DNA of 64,000 bases from contig OZ038464.1 of NCBI GenBank assembly GCA_964036295.1, positions 26,330,508 through 26,394,507 on the forward strand. Reading direction: 5' to 3'. The translations under genes were made by a program, and so were the position numbers. Below the pieces are notes generated by a model. The model did no database searches, was not told where the DNA came from, and saw only the letters and a list, made by a program, of their open reading frames with translations. Shown here one piece after another: positions 47,829 to 64,000 of the stretch. This stretch comes from Plumapathes pennacea (lineage: Eukaryota; Cnidaria; Anthozoa; Antipatharia; Myriopathidae). How positions within the stretch are numbered: position 1 is the first letter of the stretch; each line of letters starts with the position of its first letter.

Positions 47829-47965
47829 CAGGTCAATATGCTAAATGTTTTCAACAAGTGGAAACTTGCACGCGGGGAAGAAAGATACTTGGAGGACATT
47901 CCCATTGAAGAACTGGACGCCGTACTGACTAAATTCTATGCCGAGGTCAGGAGAAAGGACGTGCA
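47829..47965 (+). pseudogene. Fragment resembling the N-terminal part of DUF3504 (Crypton-derived) proteins
   Basis: The frame reads FNKWKLARGEERYLEDIP followed by ELDAVLTKFYAEVRRKD, the pattern seen just before the DUF3504 tyrosine-recombinase-derived domain of QRICH1/ZMYM-like proteins. It is preceded by MAEFEVSWGIFNEYF-type sequence at 47725, a stop and an A run. Nothing follows that could encode the recombinase domain. The piece is enclosed by TCCAATTTGG repeats (about 47515-47600 and 48088-48110), suggesting a decayed element or processed fragment. Confidence 0.45.
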
Positions 47966-48350
47966 GAAGAGCAATCCCGTAGAGTGTGCCAAAAGCCAGG
48001 ATGTAAAAGAGCAATCCTGTCGAGCAATTATTATTTATTTCCTCGTGTGCAATACAATTAACACATAACAGGACTACATGCTATCCAATTTGGAAATAAT
48101 TGGAAAGGTGATCCGGCGATAACAAAATAGGCATTGGAGTAAACATCGCCTGATTTTCCTGAAGAATTCTGCGAAATAACAACACTTCATGTTTGCTACA
48201 ATGTACTAGTACGTATTCCGCAGTTATTTTGTGTCAAGTTTGGGTTTCATTAGTCGGTGCTCCGTAGAGTCCATATTAAGAATGGACTTGATGGGTTCAT
48301 ATTTGGTTATGAAAAATCACTCTACATGTAACTGTCTTTACCGCTCGGTC

Positions 48351-48530
48351 CTCACTAGCGCATATGCATAAGCACAAACACAAGCATAAGCATAATAATA
48401 CAGAGAGAGACAGTGCCGCGTAACTAATAAACATAAAGATCAAAAACGTCTGTTCCTTATGCTTATGGTTATTTCACCACTCTTGTGCTTGTGCTTATGC
48501 TTGTGCTTATGCGCTAGTGAGGACCAGGCT
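48351..48530. mobile_element. Foldback related to the CATAAG element
   Basis: GGTCCTCACTAGCGCATATGC on the left and GCTTATGCGCTAGTGAGGAC on the right, with degenerate CATAAG/CACAAG runs. A diverged relative of 34821-35026. Confidence 0.75.
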
Positions 48531-48729
48531 TTATGTGCTTTTGCACACGAGGGTTCCCAACACGCGGCAGTCAATATGCGCGAAACGTATATTTAATGAG
48601 TTTACGGCTCCACGCGTGATTTACAGTATAGCAGATTCAAATTGCTCCTGTGACTCTCAAAACGACTTAAAATCTTCTCGAATTAATGCAAAATCGACAG
48701 TAAATACTTTAAAGTACACAACCCTTGAC

Positions 48730-49468
48730 TGGCTAGACCCAGCGCCGCTCAGACCCAGAGAAATTTCGAGCAGTCTTTTGACTGTTGATTCCTGATCAAA
48801 TTATGCGAAAAAAATACGGAAATTGTGCCATTTCTCACGCTGTAGTTTGAGCTACTTCCTTTAGAGTTCCTTTGGGGTCGAAATAAAAGCGAAACTTGGA
48901 GGTTTGGTTTTCCTCATTATAGTCCAAGGGAGGTCACTACCAAATCACCATGAGACGAATTGCCACAGCACTTCGTTGGAACGTTCAGTGACAAACTTAC
49001 CTAGCCCACCCCCCACCCCTACTACGATTGTGCCTTTGATTTTCGCTTTCTTTGCCCAAAAAGAATGGAGAAAAGAACGGAATTGGAGAGAAAAACGCTT
49101 AATGAAAACATAACTTAGGCTGAACGCAAATTTGTACGATCTATCCAAAGGCACAATCGCAGTAAGGAGGAGTGGGCGGGGCAAGTTTTGTCACGAACGT
49201 TCCAACGAAGTGCTGTGGCAATTCGTCGCGGATAACGAAACTCGAAATGGTCGAATTTCTTGAGTTCTACAAAGTTTTGTTGAAACAAATTTGTCTAGGG
49301 TAATCTTGTAAACCGTGGAGTTTATTTCGAGCAATCTGTCGTATTTCTCGAGAAACGCTGTAATGGCGATTTGGAAGTGACCTCCCTTGGACTTTTATAT
49401 TCTAAAGAATCAACGGCAAAAATACCGCTCGAAATTTCTCTGGATTTAGGCGCCGCAGAGGCTAGCCA
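48730..49468. mobile_element. 740 bp foldback element with TGGCTAG ends
   Basis: TGGCTAGACCCAGCGCC and CAGAGAAATTTCGAGC at the left are mirrored by GCTCGAAATTTCTCTGG and GGCGCCGCAGAGGCTAGCCA at the right. Inner segments pair too: AGTCCAAGGGAGGTCAC with GTGACCTCCCTTGGACT, and GAATTGCCACAGCACTTCGT with its complement at about 49210. Non-coding. Confidence 0.75.
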
Positions 49469-50071
49469 ACCATGGTTTGTGTACTCGGAAATATTTTCTA
49501 TCGATTTTGCTATTATTTGAAGGAATTTAGGCTGTTTTGGAGTTTACAGGAGCGATTTAAATCGACCACTATAAAATTACTATGAAGCCGAACTTAATTT
49601 AATATGCATGTCCAGACCACCAATTGTTTGCTCAGACCACCACCAACTCTTGATAACAATAATAGACACGCGCAATGTACGCTGGATGAGGGAGGCTCAT
49701 CTACAACTACGACGAATTTACTAATTCGAACTTTGACCTCGATCAAGCCCTATTGCTTTCGGGGTAAGAAATGAAATGCAGCCTTCTGCTCGATTTGCGG
49801 CGTTCGTAAAATGAAAATCTTTGAGCTGCCAGGGTAGTAAAAACTACAAGTTTGTGTCTTGAAGAGGGTCAGGGTTTGAGGGCGCGGCATCAGCTGAAAC
49901 TCCTACCTAAACTTAGGCCTACGTCATTGTCATCTAATTGTATATCGGTGTTAAGGTTGCATTTATAAGTAAACCGTTTATTGCCGATATTTCTTTTACC
50001 GAGCGAGTGAATTTTATTGTCTGATTCGACGACAATGAGCCCTCTATCACAATTAATTTTCAGGTAGCAAA
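49469..50071. other. Upstream region of CARD gene C, no gene recognised
   Basis: Unique sequence; no promoter element can be named with confidence. Confidence 0.4.
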
Positions 50072-56145
<6,074 letters not shown>

Positions 56146-58446
56146 AAGACTGAATGTTGATCAGAGCTAACACGCGATTTGCATACCAGTGACATCATCC
56201 AATATGGCGCCCCGAACATTATGGGCCGATGTTTGATTTACCTGGCTTACAGCTAAAAGACACGAGGATTCAGTACAGCATGAAGTTGCACAAACGCTAT
56301 TTTAGAATGTGGATTAGCATTGATTCACAAAGACCATGTTTAATCGTAGTCTGCAAGCAATATGATATAGTGCGGAAAAATAATACAACAACTTTTGACT
56401 CAGTGAGTAGGAAAAATTCTTCTTGGATAGCTTAGTAACAGCGCGGTCAGAAACTCGCAGAAGTTTAAATCGCATGAAAGTGCAAACCAAACTAATAATG
56501 CGACATGTTGAAGGAAGAGCTTCCACATAAACTACAAAACTGATTCTCCTCGTCCATGCATGATAGGGATAAGAATAGTATCAACCGTTTTACAATCTCC
56601 CTATAGCTTTCTATATTGCTGTACAGGCATTGCTAACAAACACCGAAACATCACCCATGTCGCAATCAAAGCAGGACAGTCCCTACCGTGCATTTTAATG
56701 CTCCCGAATATTGTTCAAGACACATGTCCAGTTACCTACGGAGTTTTTGCCTGTTGCTTTGCGCCTATTTTTCACCAGACCTAAATAAAATGCGAGTGGA
56801 GATTTATTCACAGGTGGAATAGTCATAGCTAGTTGATTACCTACCTTAAAGGGTAGTTTAAAGCATTAGTAATAGGCTTACTATCACCTAGCTGCGTATT
56901 TTTTGATATCTTTGTGTAGGCGAAATGACTAGTTTGAGTCTTGATGTTTATAATATGTCTAGTACCTTACAGATATTCTTTATATTACTTCTATTTTTTT
57001 TTAATTCGTTTTTGTTTTGTTTTGTTTTGTTTGTTTGTTCGTTTGTTTTTGCTGTGTTTGGATTGGTAATACCATTATAGATGATGATTCAAATTTTAAG
57101 GTGTTTCTTTGTAGGTTTTTCTATATTTTCATTAATACTTTAACACTAAATGTAAGCGAGGGTTTAGCCTTGTGTCTCATTTCTCTGCTTAATTGTTCAT
57201 ATAGTATTGGAACATGCTTATCATGCAATAATGCATGATATTTTAAAATAAAATTAGTTAAGTATTGCATCCAACATCAGCTTGATAATACGCTGTAAAA
57301 ACCTCAGATTTCGAGATACGTTATTTGGAGCCCCTAATCCATTGTTAGAAACTGAACGTCTCAATAAAGCAGAACACTCTGGACAGATCTTACTAACAAG
57401 ATTGAATGTCGCTGAGTTTGTGGCGTGAGCCTGGGTCAAGACCAGAAAAAACTAAAATGGAGTGTAGGAACAAACGCAAGACTCCCAAGAGAGACTTTCA
57501 GCTTTTTCCCCAGAAAAATGTTATACAGTTAATAGACAACTTGGCTTTTGACACTTTGCTCAAATGAAACTGGTTTTGAGCTAGCCTCAGGAGTGAAAGG
57601 GTCAGTTTGCTTCGTCGCCACCGTTCTTGTCGGAAAACTCTTGAAGGAGTAATATAGAGCCCGGACCACTCCCCATCAATTCTATGAAATATAGGTGGAA
57701 TGATTGTATTTTGCGAATAGTTATTGAAATTGTGCGCATACTGAAACTGAAAATCACATTAAAGCTCATATTTCCTTGGTGCTAACACAGGCAGATTTGC
57801 TGTTCGAAGGTGACGGGTTGCGAAAGAAGGTGGGTGACGCAATTTTTCAAATCATAAAACTCGGCGAAAAACGCTAAACTTGTACGAACATTGATAGCAG
57901 TCAAACAACAAGCCATTTGAAGAAATATCTAAAAAATCTCTCCTGTAGAGTTTAGTTAGTATTATGTCAGTCACGCCACATACGTATCTATTGTCCTGTC
58001 GCTATATTTTTCTGGGGGTTGGGGGGCAGTCCCATGTAAAAAAGGACGAGGATGCTCGTCGTACCTCTTAGGGGTCAAAACAACGGGTTTTAGTACCGCT
58101 TAGGGTGCCTTACATCAAACGCCGACGAGCATCCCCGTCATTTCTATGTGGGAGTCCCTCCCCTTCCCCCCACCCCACCCCCTTCCAGGTAAAATCTTTT
58201 AAAGTAAACTCCATGATGCATGTGTGCGATTGAGAAAATTACTTTCGAACCTCCTGCAGGTTGGTGTCAAATGCTTCACGTTCCGTCCCCCACGTCCGTT
58301 TGAAAGGTCAAACTGCCCACCCTTGGGACTGAGGAGGGTGTCAAATGCCCCCCCCCCCCCCCCCCGTTAACAGTACAATCTGTTCGGGGCATAAATTGAT
58401 GCAAAACTGCTCTGAAGAAATGAACAGAAAGTAAGTAATCGGGAAA
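56146..58446. other. Intergenic downstream of CARD gene C
   Basis: No gene recognised. 57435-57565 repeats the sequence at 13130-13260. 58050-58140 has CCTCTTAGGGGTCAAAA and TACCGCTTAGGGTGCC, related to 13740-13980. A C run lies near 58350. Confidence 0.45.
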
Positions 58447-59268
58447 GATTGAAAGGGAGACAGTCAAAAGTCAGAATATCAGCAGAAAATAGTGTACACA
58501 AGAGAAATACCACTTGGCTGGTAATGTTTTTGGGATCCAATGTCATCCACAGAAAACAGTTCTACAAGAAATATTTTATGCAAAACTATAGGGGTAGTAC
58601 TCTTCTCAAATTTTAGGTGGTGAGTGTGCTGCCTGGGACTGAAAACCCTTACTCTAGTTCAGGCCAATTTATTCAATTTTCGACTATTTTTCAGACAAAA
58701 ATTTGCTATTTTCAACCTATGTCAGACCAAAATATGCAATTTTCGACCCTATTTCAGAACAAATATTAAAATCTTCTTATCCTATTCTAGACCAAAATCG
58801 ATACTCTATAAATACTCTGAAAATAATACCCTTTGGGGTGACACATACCTATATGGCTTACATATTGGAGGAATAAAATAATGGAGTTTTGCCTTAATTC
58901 ATCTATAGTGATTTATTACTTGTGGATTGGGTTACAATGAGGTATGGGGGAGGTAGTCAGTCATCTCATCTTGGTCTATGAATGTGTTTGAGCCATCATC
59001 AACAGATCGGTTTTCATTCTACATTCTAAAGTGACAAATGGCATATCATTATCTACAACACACATACATGTACATACACTGTACCTGCTTTTTACTTCCA
59101 CCACATGAGCACCATGAATATCTCTTTTCTTCTATGAGTTCAATTTTATAGGGTTGCTTGGTTGCAATGATGCCAACATCACAGAAATTATGAACCTTGG
59201 AAAAGGACACAATGAAAACTCCTGCATACATGTAAAGACACCGGCAAGTGACAACGAGTCACAACATA

Positions 59269-59591
59269 GGGCCGTTTTTGAATTACTGTCAAAAATAATC
59301 GTGTGATTGCTTTGGTTTTGCATTTGCTACGCTTTCCGACTGGTCCTAACAACTTCAGCAACATTCTTGGCCAATCAAGAGCAAAAACAAAACCTGGTTG
59401 CGATATTCTCATACAAGAAAGCAAGTCGCATGGTGTGTAATCTCACACTGCTGATTGGTTTATTATACCAATCGCAATTACTTGGTTTTGGTTTTGCTCA
59501 AACTTCTATAAATTGGTCTGATGTGTTTTTATATGCCTCATTGATTGGCTCTGTGATTGCTTTGGTTTTCGACAGTATCCAAAGAGTGCCC
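59269..59591. mobile_element. MITE related to 41432-41745
   Basis: GGGCCGTTTTTGAATTACTG at the left and CAGTATCCAAAGAGTGCCC at the right are imperfect inverted repeats, and the interior has GTGTGATTGCTTTGGTTTTG in both orientations. It is absent from the equivalent place in copy 1 (near 29690). Flanking ATA/ATG suggests a 3 bp duplication. Confidence 0.65.
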
Positions 59592-60484
59592 ATGTAATAT
59601 TTCTGACTTCACATCTTGGTTGGAGCAGCACTGGAAATATGTGCCTACCTTATTGATTTGTTGTTGATAAAGACATCTGGACGCCATTTCGTTTCAGGAC
59701 AGGCAGTGCAGGGAGTAGAGTAGTAATGCAAGGACCCTGGGCACGAGCTAGACGCTGGCCAATATAGTGCGGGCACGACAAAAATGACAGCCGATAGGTG
59801 ACGTCACTTGGCTGGGCTTCACGCAGGTGCCCTTTTGAAGTGGAAAAGCCAATTCTTGGTTTGCACTCACGTGGTTTTCACGGGTCACGTGACCGCAGCA
59901 CCCTCCAAAATAACAGATTGTACCTTTCTGACTCCAGAACTGAAAAGAGCACACCTGAATTAGTCCAGATGCCAATTTTGGATTGTCCAGGCTTAATTTT
60001 GGCGAAGCAGCGGCAATTTGTTTTTTGGAGATTTGATAAGAGTTTGTATGCGGCGCCATGTTGGTGGACCAAGGTTGTACACCAACATGGCGGCCAATAA
60101 CTCGGAACACGAAATGAAGCTGATGTACGACTCAGTTTGATTCTATGTTACTTCACATCCTTCGCAGTGCCAATTCTAAAATGTTTGTGAAGGAAAACTT
60201 TATAATTCAGACACAAGCAACGATTTTAGTCGGCCACGAGCGTGTCACACGGTTTTGTTGTCACGGTATTCAAACGTCCATAGCTCCCGATAGATATTTT
60301 GTGTCGACCCAGAATTTTGCAGTAAGTATTAAGGCATAACAGTCTTGAACATATTAGTGTATCGGACTTGTAGGGTGCGTTACTTCTGTGATGGCCTTCT
60401 TATGACGTCACATGCAAACCAAGAATAAGACTACTTGTGTTTCTTTCGAAATCCTGACAAGTCTGAGAAACAAGGGTTTTTATT

Positions 60485-63067
60485 ATATGGCACTGATACT
60501 ACGCACGCTACGATTGGTTAATTTACCGGTCCATACTTTCCTGTACGGACCGCAAATTGATTTTACGCACGTTCTGATTGGTCAATTTTACCGGTCCATA
60601 ACTTACTGTACGGACCGAAAAATCAGTTTGCACATGTGGATCGCAAATGATTACTCGAAAAGTTGCTAAACGTTTGTCATAAAAGGTCCAGAAGTGCAAT
60701 GGGGAGTTTAAACGTTCCGGATACTCACTGTTAAGTTATGATGATCGGGGAAAGTTTACAATCTTGGAAAATGACCGTTACGAAGAAGGAAAACGTCCGA
60801 GGAAAAAATTGCTTGCGACCTCAGCCGTCATTGACAACAAGTGCTGCAGAGTATGGAGGGTTGTTTCACCCCTGTGTTAAAATTTGCACACTTGCCAGGA
60901 AGAAAGTGGAAAGCGAACAATCCACCGTGAACAGTTATGACTAAAACCGTGCAAGAATCAAGTTTTGCAGACATGTTTGCTCGTCATGGCGCACTGTGAA
61001 GACTGTAAATAAATTTTTCACAATGCACGAGAACTCTGTATTTCGAAATCACTGACTGGGACAAAAACGCCGTGGTGATTTGAGGACGTTTATTTTGCTG
61101 GAAGAAACCTAAACGCTCCACGAGGAGGCAGGAAAATTAAGCGGTGAGTTTTGAATAATATAACTTTCAACGATGTGTCGGTCGCAGTTTGTGATGAAAT
61201 GATTTTCTTTTAGTGCCATTTTGCCTTCTACATTATTGTACGTGTAAGAAACTTATTCAAAAGAATAAAAAATACTCTGAGTTACAAAGCAGTTTCTTCT
61301 GGAAAGAGATAGGACTGCAGTTTTTTTTAATCTTTAGTGAGCGAGCAAGGGCGAGTTCGAGTCGTTCACCGAATAAAGCTCACTGCAGTGTCGTTGTTTG
61401 ACATACGCTATGGGCCATTTCATTCAGCTCAGAACAAATTATTATTTATCTAGGCAGTTGGTTCGACAGACGCTTATTTTCTTTCAAGATTTTCAAATCG
61501 GTAGAATTGTAAGCTGTTAACTGGATTTGTTGTGAAAACAAACGTGCGTAATTCATGCCTGATCGCGATTGATGTTGTTGAATGAACAAGACGAGTACTC
61601 GTTGGGGCCTTGTTTTATGTTTGCCGAAAGATCTAAAGCCATATAATAAATATCTTATTAACCTCGTTTGCTTGGTCCGTACCGTAAGTTATGGATCCTC
61701 GTTTTTTTCGTCGCCTTATGGCCCTCGCGCGAAGCGCGCTCGGGCCATAAGGCGACGAAAAAAACGAGGATCCATAACTTACTGTACGGACCGCGCGCTC
61801 GGTTAATAAGATCTATTTATTATATGGCTCACCAGTCCATGATGGAAATGGAGCATTCTGATTGGCTCGTTAGCGGTCCGTATTTTCTTGTACGGACCAG
61901 GCAGACGGACCGGGCAGATGGACCGCTACGTCACAGTTAAATTTGTTTGTCAAAAGTTTCACACACGAGGTTGTGCAGCTCTTTGGTTTTGGTAAAAGGT
62001 GTCGGCTAAGTCTGTGCTGAACCAAAGCGGTGGAACAAGAATTTGTAAAGGAGATAAATCCATTTCACAGGGAAAACTTTCAGTTTACAAGCCAAGAAAA
62101 CAGTTGGAGAAGAAGATTCGACCTGTATTGCCGGTGTTTGTGGCATCGTAAACGGCAGATTAGCTCTTTCTCTAAAAAAATCGGATGGTTTAACGTGGAA
62201 GGAAAGCAAAGTGATCGGCCAAAGAATGTGAACAGTCACCGTGAACGGATCTGAGAAGATACAATGTTTGTCGGACACTGTTTTGTAATTGTGGCGCCGC
62301 CAGCAGTAGCTGTGCTGTAAACACTGCAAGTATGGATTTCACAATGAATGAAAGTCGTTTTATTTCAAAATCATCGAAGATTTTACGGAACTGATGTTTA
62401 TCTTTACGATGATAGACGAATAGTCTACGAGAATTAAGCCGTCGAGAGATCGGTAAGTTTTGATGTTTACGGGAAGCCATTGCGATATTGAATTTCAGCC
62501 TTGATTGTTTTCTTTGAATGCCTGTGTGATGATAAATGCATTCGAAAAAATAGAATTACGTTTACTGTTTTGAGCTGCAAAGCGCCTGTTTATTTTCAAA
62601 CAAGGAAAATTTGAAAGGTCGAAAGAAAGCTAAGCTTTCACGTTTGTCATCGTGACGGGTTTACTAAGTGACTGTGTCACTGTAGATACGGCTTGCACTT
62701 AAAATAGTATTCAACTAAAATCATACAGTAAATTAGCTGCTTCTTTCACTCAAGTATTTCGAGTTGAGGAAATTGGAGAGCTACATCACTATGAATCAAT
62801 TTTCAATAGTTGAAACGCCGGTTGCGTACGCACACAAACTGTTCAAGTGCTTCTTGGTGCTTTGTCTTATGTTTTGCAGCATAAAACATTGAAGCCATAT
62901 AATAAATCATTTATTGACCTCGCACTCGGTCCGTACGGGAGAATAATGCTCTCGTTCTCTTTTTACGTGTTTATGAACCTCGCCGCGGCGGCTCGGTCCA
63001 TAAACACGTAAAAAGAAAACTCGAGCATTATTCTCCCGTACGGACCTCGCGCTCGGTCAATAAGATA
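60485..63067. mobile_element. 2.6 kb insertion of ACGGACC-repeat elements with two palindromes
   Basis: Copy 1 of the duplication is continuous here (AACAAGGGTTTTGTATTGAC at 30049), while copy 2 has 2.6 kb between AACAAGGGTTTT and TATTGACAAC. The insertion contains repeated GGTCCGTA/TACGGACC motifs and two strong palindromes: 61642-61826 (arms GTCGCCTTATGGCCC, TTATGGATCCTCG, CATATAATAAAT) and 62896-63067 (arms TTTTTACGTGTTTATG, GAGAATAATGCTC, CCGTACGG). No coding gene seen. Confidence 0.6.
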
Positions 63068-63256
63068 TATGTATTGACAACAGTTACGCGGACGTGAGGA
63101 ACCCGGCCTTGTAGCTTAGCAGCCTCGCCTTCGATTTCTAAAGCTTTCAGAAAGACATGGATGTGGTACGTCGTTTGAAAGTAGCAGAAGTTTGTAGCTC
63201 TACACATCTCTCTTTTAATCTTTTCCCTGTATGTGGCGTGGATTTCGAGGCTTGTG

Positions 63257-63785
63257 ATGGATTTGAGTGCTGTTGTTACCGAGGGCTGCAACTGTGAGGC
63301 GAATCGGCGCGGTTTGGAGACCGAAGCTACCGGAAGTTGCTCTGGCGTTGAAAAGGAAGAACGACGATGCATTGACTGGTTAGTACTCATTATATACCGT
63401 CAAGTTTTTTTTACGTGTTGAACCAGGTTTTCTAACCCCAGCACTCAGGCGTGCAGGTTTGTTATATTTGACCAGTGCCTGTGTCACAACTCTTGATTCA
63501 ATATATAGAGCATGTGCTAGACCCTGGCTCAAATCAACCTCACCTGAAACTGTAGCAAGATTAGCACAATTTTATTATCTGTGGAGTGTCAGAGGAGATG
63601 CATATTGGTACGAGTTGTAACAGCTCTACTGTCTTTGAACGTTCTTACACATTCCTGTCTTATTCCACAGATGATGAAGACCTTTCCAGTGTTGATTGTG
63701 CAATCCTGAAACAAGCATATGCATGAGCAATGGTCACCCTTACACTTGAAGCTGTCAAAACTAATAGTGATGCTAATGATATCAG
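63257..63785 (+). pseudogene. Broken COMMD3 copy, exons 1-2 (continues past the window)
   Basis: Exon 1 equivalent 63257-63378 starts MDLSAVVTEG, then loses one G (GAGGGCTG versus GAGGGGCTG), shifting the frame, and lacks the segment for about seven residues (LTAFDVL region). Exon 2 equivalent 63671-63785 gains three bases that read TGA in frame (CATATGCATGAGCAATGG). Splice sites are retained. No functional product is expected. It marks the second copy of the COMMD3 locus. Confidence 0.93.
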
Positions 63786-64000
63786 GTAAAAGAATTGTCC
63801 ATACATGCGTAAGTTACTTTTAGCAGATTATATAAATATCCCATAATCCAGATGTAAATGCCCAGAGCGCTTTTTTATAAAATATATTTCGAAGGGGAGT
63901 GCTTATTTAATTTTTACCAAAACATCACCAAACGGTCATTTGTTTTTGCAATGCATAACATTTTCCAAAAACAACATAGCAAGCCATTCGTAATATTCTA

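Larger units (their letters stand above)
58447..64000. repeat. Segmental duplication, copy 2 (decayed COMMD3 5' region)
   Basis: Collinear with 28636-31250, starting AGATTGAAAGGGAGACAGTC. It has a deletion relative to copy 1 in the 58620-58830 part and two insertions (59269-59591 and about 60485-63067). It continues to the window edge inside the intron 2 equivalent. It lies downstream of CARD gene C just as copy 1 lies downstream of CARD gene A. Confidence 0.88.

Noticed and set aside
59748-60110. Open frames of 100-120 codons at 59.7-60.1 kb
   Set aside because: They overlap on both strands within the duplicated COMMD3 5' flank, are not conserved in the first copy (29.7-30.0 kb) and show no domain.

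Overview
The window is nuclear DNA from an animal, most likely an anthozoan cnidarian such as a stony coral. This is inferred from split genes with GT-AG introns, two clear metazoan orthologues (SPAG6 and COMMD3), an expanded CARD-protein family, and very dense MITEs, palindromes and (ATT)n tracts. The species cannot be fixed from sequence alone.

Layout. 1-14.8 kb is a repeat landscape with no host gene: a 6.7 kb element with arms of about 830 bp (773-7480) holds a 2.3 kb element built from GTTCATGAA arrays (1115-3440), followed by a 3.1 kb hAT-like element (8059-11198) that contains an OTU-protease-like exon. 14.8-21.7 kb is a complete SPAG6 on the minus strand (14 exons, 512 codons). 24.1-27.7 kb is CARD gene A on the plus strand (4 exons, 770 codons): an N-terminal CARD, a long coiled coil and a C-terminal beta-sandwich like the SUN/galactose-binding domain of HECTD1. 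30.2-32.5 kb is a complete COMMD3 (8 exons, 195 codons).

33-56 kb is a young, unstable expansion of gene A's family. It holds a broken CARD exon (33.4 kb), gene B (36.5-39.6 kb, which ends in a short tail without the beta-sandwich), a second broken CARD exon with the same lesions (41.05 kb), duplicated 3' flanks, and gene C (50.1-56.1 kb), which has the complete three-part architecture plus a tandemly duplicated coiled-coil exon. 58.4-64 kb is a second copy of the region before and into COMMD3, with a broken COMMD3 that runs off the window. The block 'CARD gene + COMMD3' was therefore duplicated as a unit.

How it fits together. COMMD3 and SPAG6 are also close neighbours in vertebrates (with BMI1), so the linkage looks ancient, and the CARD gene sits between them here. 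Every internal exon of the CARD family is phase 1-1, so exons can be duplicated, lost or joined without breaking the frame; genes A, B and C show this. A CARD followed by a coiled coil recalls CARD9/CARD11-type signalling scaffolds, but joining it to a HECTD1-like domain is, to my knowledge, not a standard named family. It is the best candidate here for an undescribed system, perhaps innate immune sensing or scaffolding.
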